Origin: JACQHC01 sp035559715
GTDB taxonomy: Bacteria > Gemmatimonadota > Gemmatimonadetes > Gemmatimonadales > GWC2-71-9
Direction: 5' to 3'
Assembly: GCA_035559715.1 (NCBI GenBank)
Contig: DATMAW010000186.1
Span: 1-7,281, forward strand
DNA length: 7,281 nt
Positions 6,056 through 7,281 of this stretch are shown in pieces. The notes under the pieces are model-generated. The model was not told the origin of the DNA. It worked only from the letters and a program-made list of their open reading frames with translations, and made no database searches. The number at the start of each line of letters is the position of its first letter. The first letter of the stretch is position 1. A program made the translations under genes and the position numbers.

Positions 6056-6447
6056 TCGCCTCCGCCGCACCGCCACGGCCGGTGATGAACGCCAAGAAGT
6101 GGGCCCGCGTGAAGCGGTCCGGCACCCACGGCCTGCGCCGCGGGGCGTGGTATCCCGTCGTGGCGGATCCCAATTCCGGCATGCTCGTGCTCAACGTGCG
6201 CCGCGACAACGTCCCCGTGCTTCGCGCGCACGTTGACCTGAGCGAGGCGCCGCCCACGCACTGGAGCGTGGTCCAGTGGGACGAGAAGCAGCCCGGCGCC
6301 ACGCGAGCGACCAAGGAAAACCTCGGTCTCGTCTACGGCGTCTGCCCGGGGTGCGCCGGTCGCGCTCAGCTTCCGCCCCAGACGCAACGCCTCACGTGTC
6401 CGGAATGCGGCCGGGAGTTCCCCGTGGACTGGGACCATCCCTGCTGA
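6052..6447 (+). CDS. Zinc-ribbon protein of unknown function, paralogue 1 (131 aa, coupled to nrdJ)
   Basis: I do not recognise a named family. The GTG at 6052 overlaps the nrdJ stop as GTGA, and with this start the protein has exactly the length of the paralogue at 6584-6979 and aligns to it without gaps. The in-frame ATG 6085 would remove 11 residues from the variable N-terminus. Visible features: a basic start (KWARVKR, 16-22), then GLRRGAWY (27-34), then alternating short hydrophobic stretches suggesting a small beta-barrel (about 34-75, ending WSVVQW), then a zinc ribbon C98-x2-C101-x14-C116-x2-C119, then a DW-x3-C terminus whose last residue is cysteine (C131). There is no signal peptide or TM helix. 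The basic N-terminus plus ribbon would suit nucleic-acid or protein binding, but this is inference. Coupling to nrdJ implies equal expression; a partnership with the reductase is possible, not shown. Confidence 0.85.
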   Translation: MIASAAPPRPVMNAKKWARVKRSGTHGLRRGAWYPVVADPNSGMLVLNVRRDNVPVLRAHVDLSEAPPTHWSVVQWDEKQPGATRATKENLGLVYGVCPGCAGRAQLPPQTQRLTCPECGREFPVDWDHPC

Positions 6448-6454
6448 ACGAACC

Positions 6455-6471
6455 GCGGCGAGACCCGCCGC
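6455..6471 (+). terminator. GC hairpin after paralogue 1, weak terminator candidate
   Basis: GCGGCG (6455-6460) and CGCCGC (6466-6471) form a 6-bp stem with loop AGACC, starting 7 nt after the stop of the nrdJ unit. No T run follows, so it might mark the 3' end of the mRNA or assist factor-dependent termination rather than act as a classical terminator. Confidence 0.35.
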
Positions 6472-6531
6472 TCCCCTGATCTCACAGTCGCCGGTCTGTC
6501 CCCCTCGCCTCCGTCAAGGCAGCGCTGGCGG

Positions 6532-6560
6532 TTGATCAACGGGCGCCGACACCTTACGTT
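6532..6560 (+). promoter_or_regulatory. Candidate promoter of paralogue 2
   Basis: TTGATC (6532-6537) and TACGTT (6555-6560) are 17 bp apart. The inferred transcription start near 6567 leaves a leader of about 17 nt before ATG 6584, without a Shine-Dalgarno site. This is the best of the three candidate promoters in the window and would separate this gene from the nrdJ unit. Confidence 0.5.
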
Positions 6561-6583
6561 CGAACCTCCCCCTTTGACGCTCC

Positions 6584-6979
6584 ATGTCCCCTGTCCCGCC
6601 TTCTCCAGAGACCACAGCGGCTACGCGAAAGTGGGCCCGGCTCAAGCGTCCCGGCGGTCCCGGCCTGCGACGAGGCGCGTGGTATATCGTGTTGGACGAT
6701 GGCGACCGCGACGTCGTGACGGTGGACGTGAACCGGCAGTCGGTGGCGGTGGATCGCTCGCTGCTCGAGATCACCAGCCACAAGCCGCACAAGTGGAGCG
6801 TGGTGCGATGGAACCCGAGGGACGACGAAGCCAAGCTCGCCGCGCAGGCGAACCTCGGACCCACCTACGGCGTCTGTCCCAATTGCCGCGGGCGGGCCAA
6901 TCTCGACCCGAACGATACGCAGCGGAAATGTCCCGTGTGCGAACTGCTGTTCGAGATTGACTGGGGGAGTTCCTGCTAG
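6584..6979 (+). CDS. Zinc-ribbon protein of unknown function, paralogue 2 (131 aa)
   Basis: This is the tandem copy of the gene at 6052-6447: same length, gapless alignment, about 40 percent identical residues by hand count. Conserved blocks are KWAR-x-KR (16-22), GLRRGAWY (27-34), WSVV-x-W (71-76), NLG-x2-YGVCP (90-99), the ribbon C98-x2-C101-x14-C116-x2-C119, DW (126-127) and the terminal C131. The middle (40-66) and the loop between the cysteine pairs differ most. The N-terminal 15 residues are Pro/Thr/Ala-rich and unlike paralogue 1. ATG 6584 is the natural start: it gives the matching length and follows a candidate promoter closely. A separate promoter suggests the copies have different expression. 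The function is unknown; no catalytic motif is visible. The stop lies 4 bp from the stop of the convergent minus-strand gene. Confidence 0.88.
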   Translation: MSPVPPSPETTAATRKWARLKRPGGPGLRRGAWYIVLDDGDRDVVTVDVNRQSVAVDRSLLEITSHKPHKWSVVRWNPRDDEAKLAAQANLGPTYGVCPNCRGRANLDPNDTQRKCPVCELLFEIDWGSSC

Positions 6980-6983
6980 AGGC

Positions 6984-7280
6984 TCACGCCACGGCGACCA
7001 GGTCCCCGCACTGCACCGTCACCGGCCTGCCATCCCCGCCAAGCGAGCAATAAAACCCGCGCGTCCCGCCGTCCAGGAAGGTCAGGCTCTCCTGTAGCAC
7101 GTCGGGTTGAACCGTCTGGTGCTCGAGCGCGAAACCGCAGAACGGGCGACACGGACGGGCAACCTCAATGCGATCAAGCCGGCCTTTTTCCCGTTTCGTT
7201 CGATCGAGCAGGATCAAGCCGCCCGCGAGGTCCTCGAGGGTGTAGACTCGGTCCGCCGTGACGAGGATGTTCTCGCCGGC
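6984..7280 (-). CDS. MOSC-like domain protein, C-terminal part (partial)
   Basis: On the minus strand a frame is open from the right edge to a TGA at 6984-6986, giving 98 residues; the N-terminus lies outside the window. Features in order: GENILVTAD near the start, a hydrophobic segment with LILLDRTKR, then EVARPCRPFCGFAL with two cysteines (C44 and C48 of the visible part), then LDGGTRGFYCSL and finally VQCGDLVAV. An EN-I stretch, a conserved Pro-Cys, a G-x-RG-x-Y motif and a closing GD-x-V are the hallmarks of MOSC domains (molybdenum cofactor sulfurase C-terminal), which use a cysteine to move sulfur or act on N-hydroxylated substrates. The match is by remembered pattern only, so a different small beta-barrel protein is possible. 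An internal TTG at 7217 is not a convincing start, since family-like sequence continues upstream of it. Confidence 0.6.
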   Translation of the reverse strand, partial: AGENILVTADRVYTLEDLAGGLILLDRTKREKGRLDRIEVARPCRPFCGFALEHQTVQPDVLQESLTFLDGGTRGFYCSLGGDGRPVTVQCGDLVAVA

Positions 7281-7281
7281 G

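Noticed and set aside
3590..6076. Very long minus-strand open frame (828 codons) opposite nrdJ
   Set aside because: Codon-position GC bias opens this frame. The translation is His/Arg/Val-rich without recognisable motifs, while the plus strand encodes every NrdJ hallmark.
1..7281. CRISPR arrays, tRNA or rRNA genes
   Set aside because: No regularly spaced repeats, no cloverleaf with a T-arm signature and no rRNA-like sequence were seen on either strand.

Overview
This is a GC-rich bacterial chromosomal window with dense, mostly plus-strand genes. I cannot name the species. The content suggests a soil or sediment bacterium of the Gemmatimonadota type: a zinc-ribbon Ser/Thr kinase with a PEGA domain, a B12-dependent ribonucleotide reductase, little use of Shine-Dalgarno sites, and TTG-N14-to-20-TAnnTT style promoters. 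That assignment is an inference from gene style, not a marker gene.

Layout. (1) 1-150: C-terminal tail of a probable type III restriction/helicase-like protein, cut by the left edge. (2) 151-670: mobile-element debris, namely a structured leader and a decayed IS110-family transposase remnant with an intact ribosome binding site but at least three frame changes. (3) 671-873: no recognisable gene. (4) 874-3390: a two-gene unit with its own promoter and terminator. It holds a membrane Ser/Thr protein kinase (zinc ribbon, kinase, TM helix, PEGA, and a TonB-C-like C-terminus), followed 4 nt later by a gamma-class carbonic anhydrase homologue whose only plausible start is CTG. (5) 3403-6447: a long imperfect dyad, a candidate promoter, nrdJ (class II ribonucleotide reductase), and a 131-aa zinc-ribbon protein whose GTG start overlaps the nrdJ stop. 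(6) 6455-6979: a hairpin, a clear candidate promoter and a second 131-aa paralogue of the same zinc-ribbon protein. (7) 6984-7280, minus strand: C-terminal part of a MOSC-like protein, convergent with the second paralogue and cut by the right edge.

How the genes fit together. The kinase would sense or transmit an envelope signal and is co-transcribed with a metabolic enzyme. NrdJ supplies deoxyribonucleotides without needing oxygen. The first zinc-ribbon protein is translationally coupled to NrdJ, so it may act with it or merely ride along. The two paralogues align without a gap over all 131 residues. They are the least explained and most interesting genes here. The left 670 bp look like the edge of an accessory island; the rest looks like ordinary chromosome.
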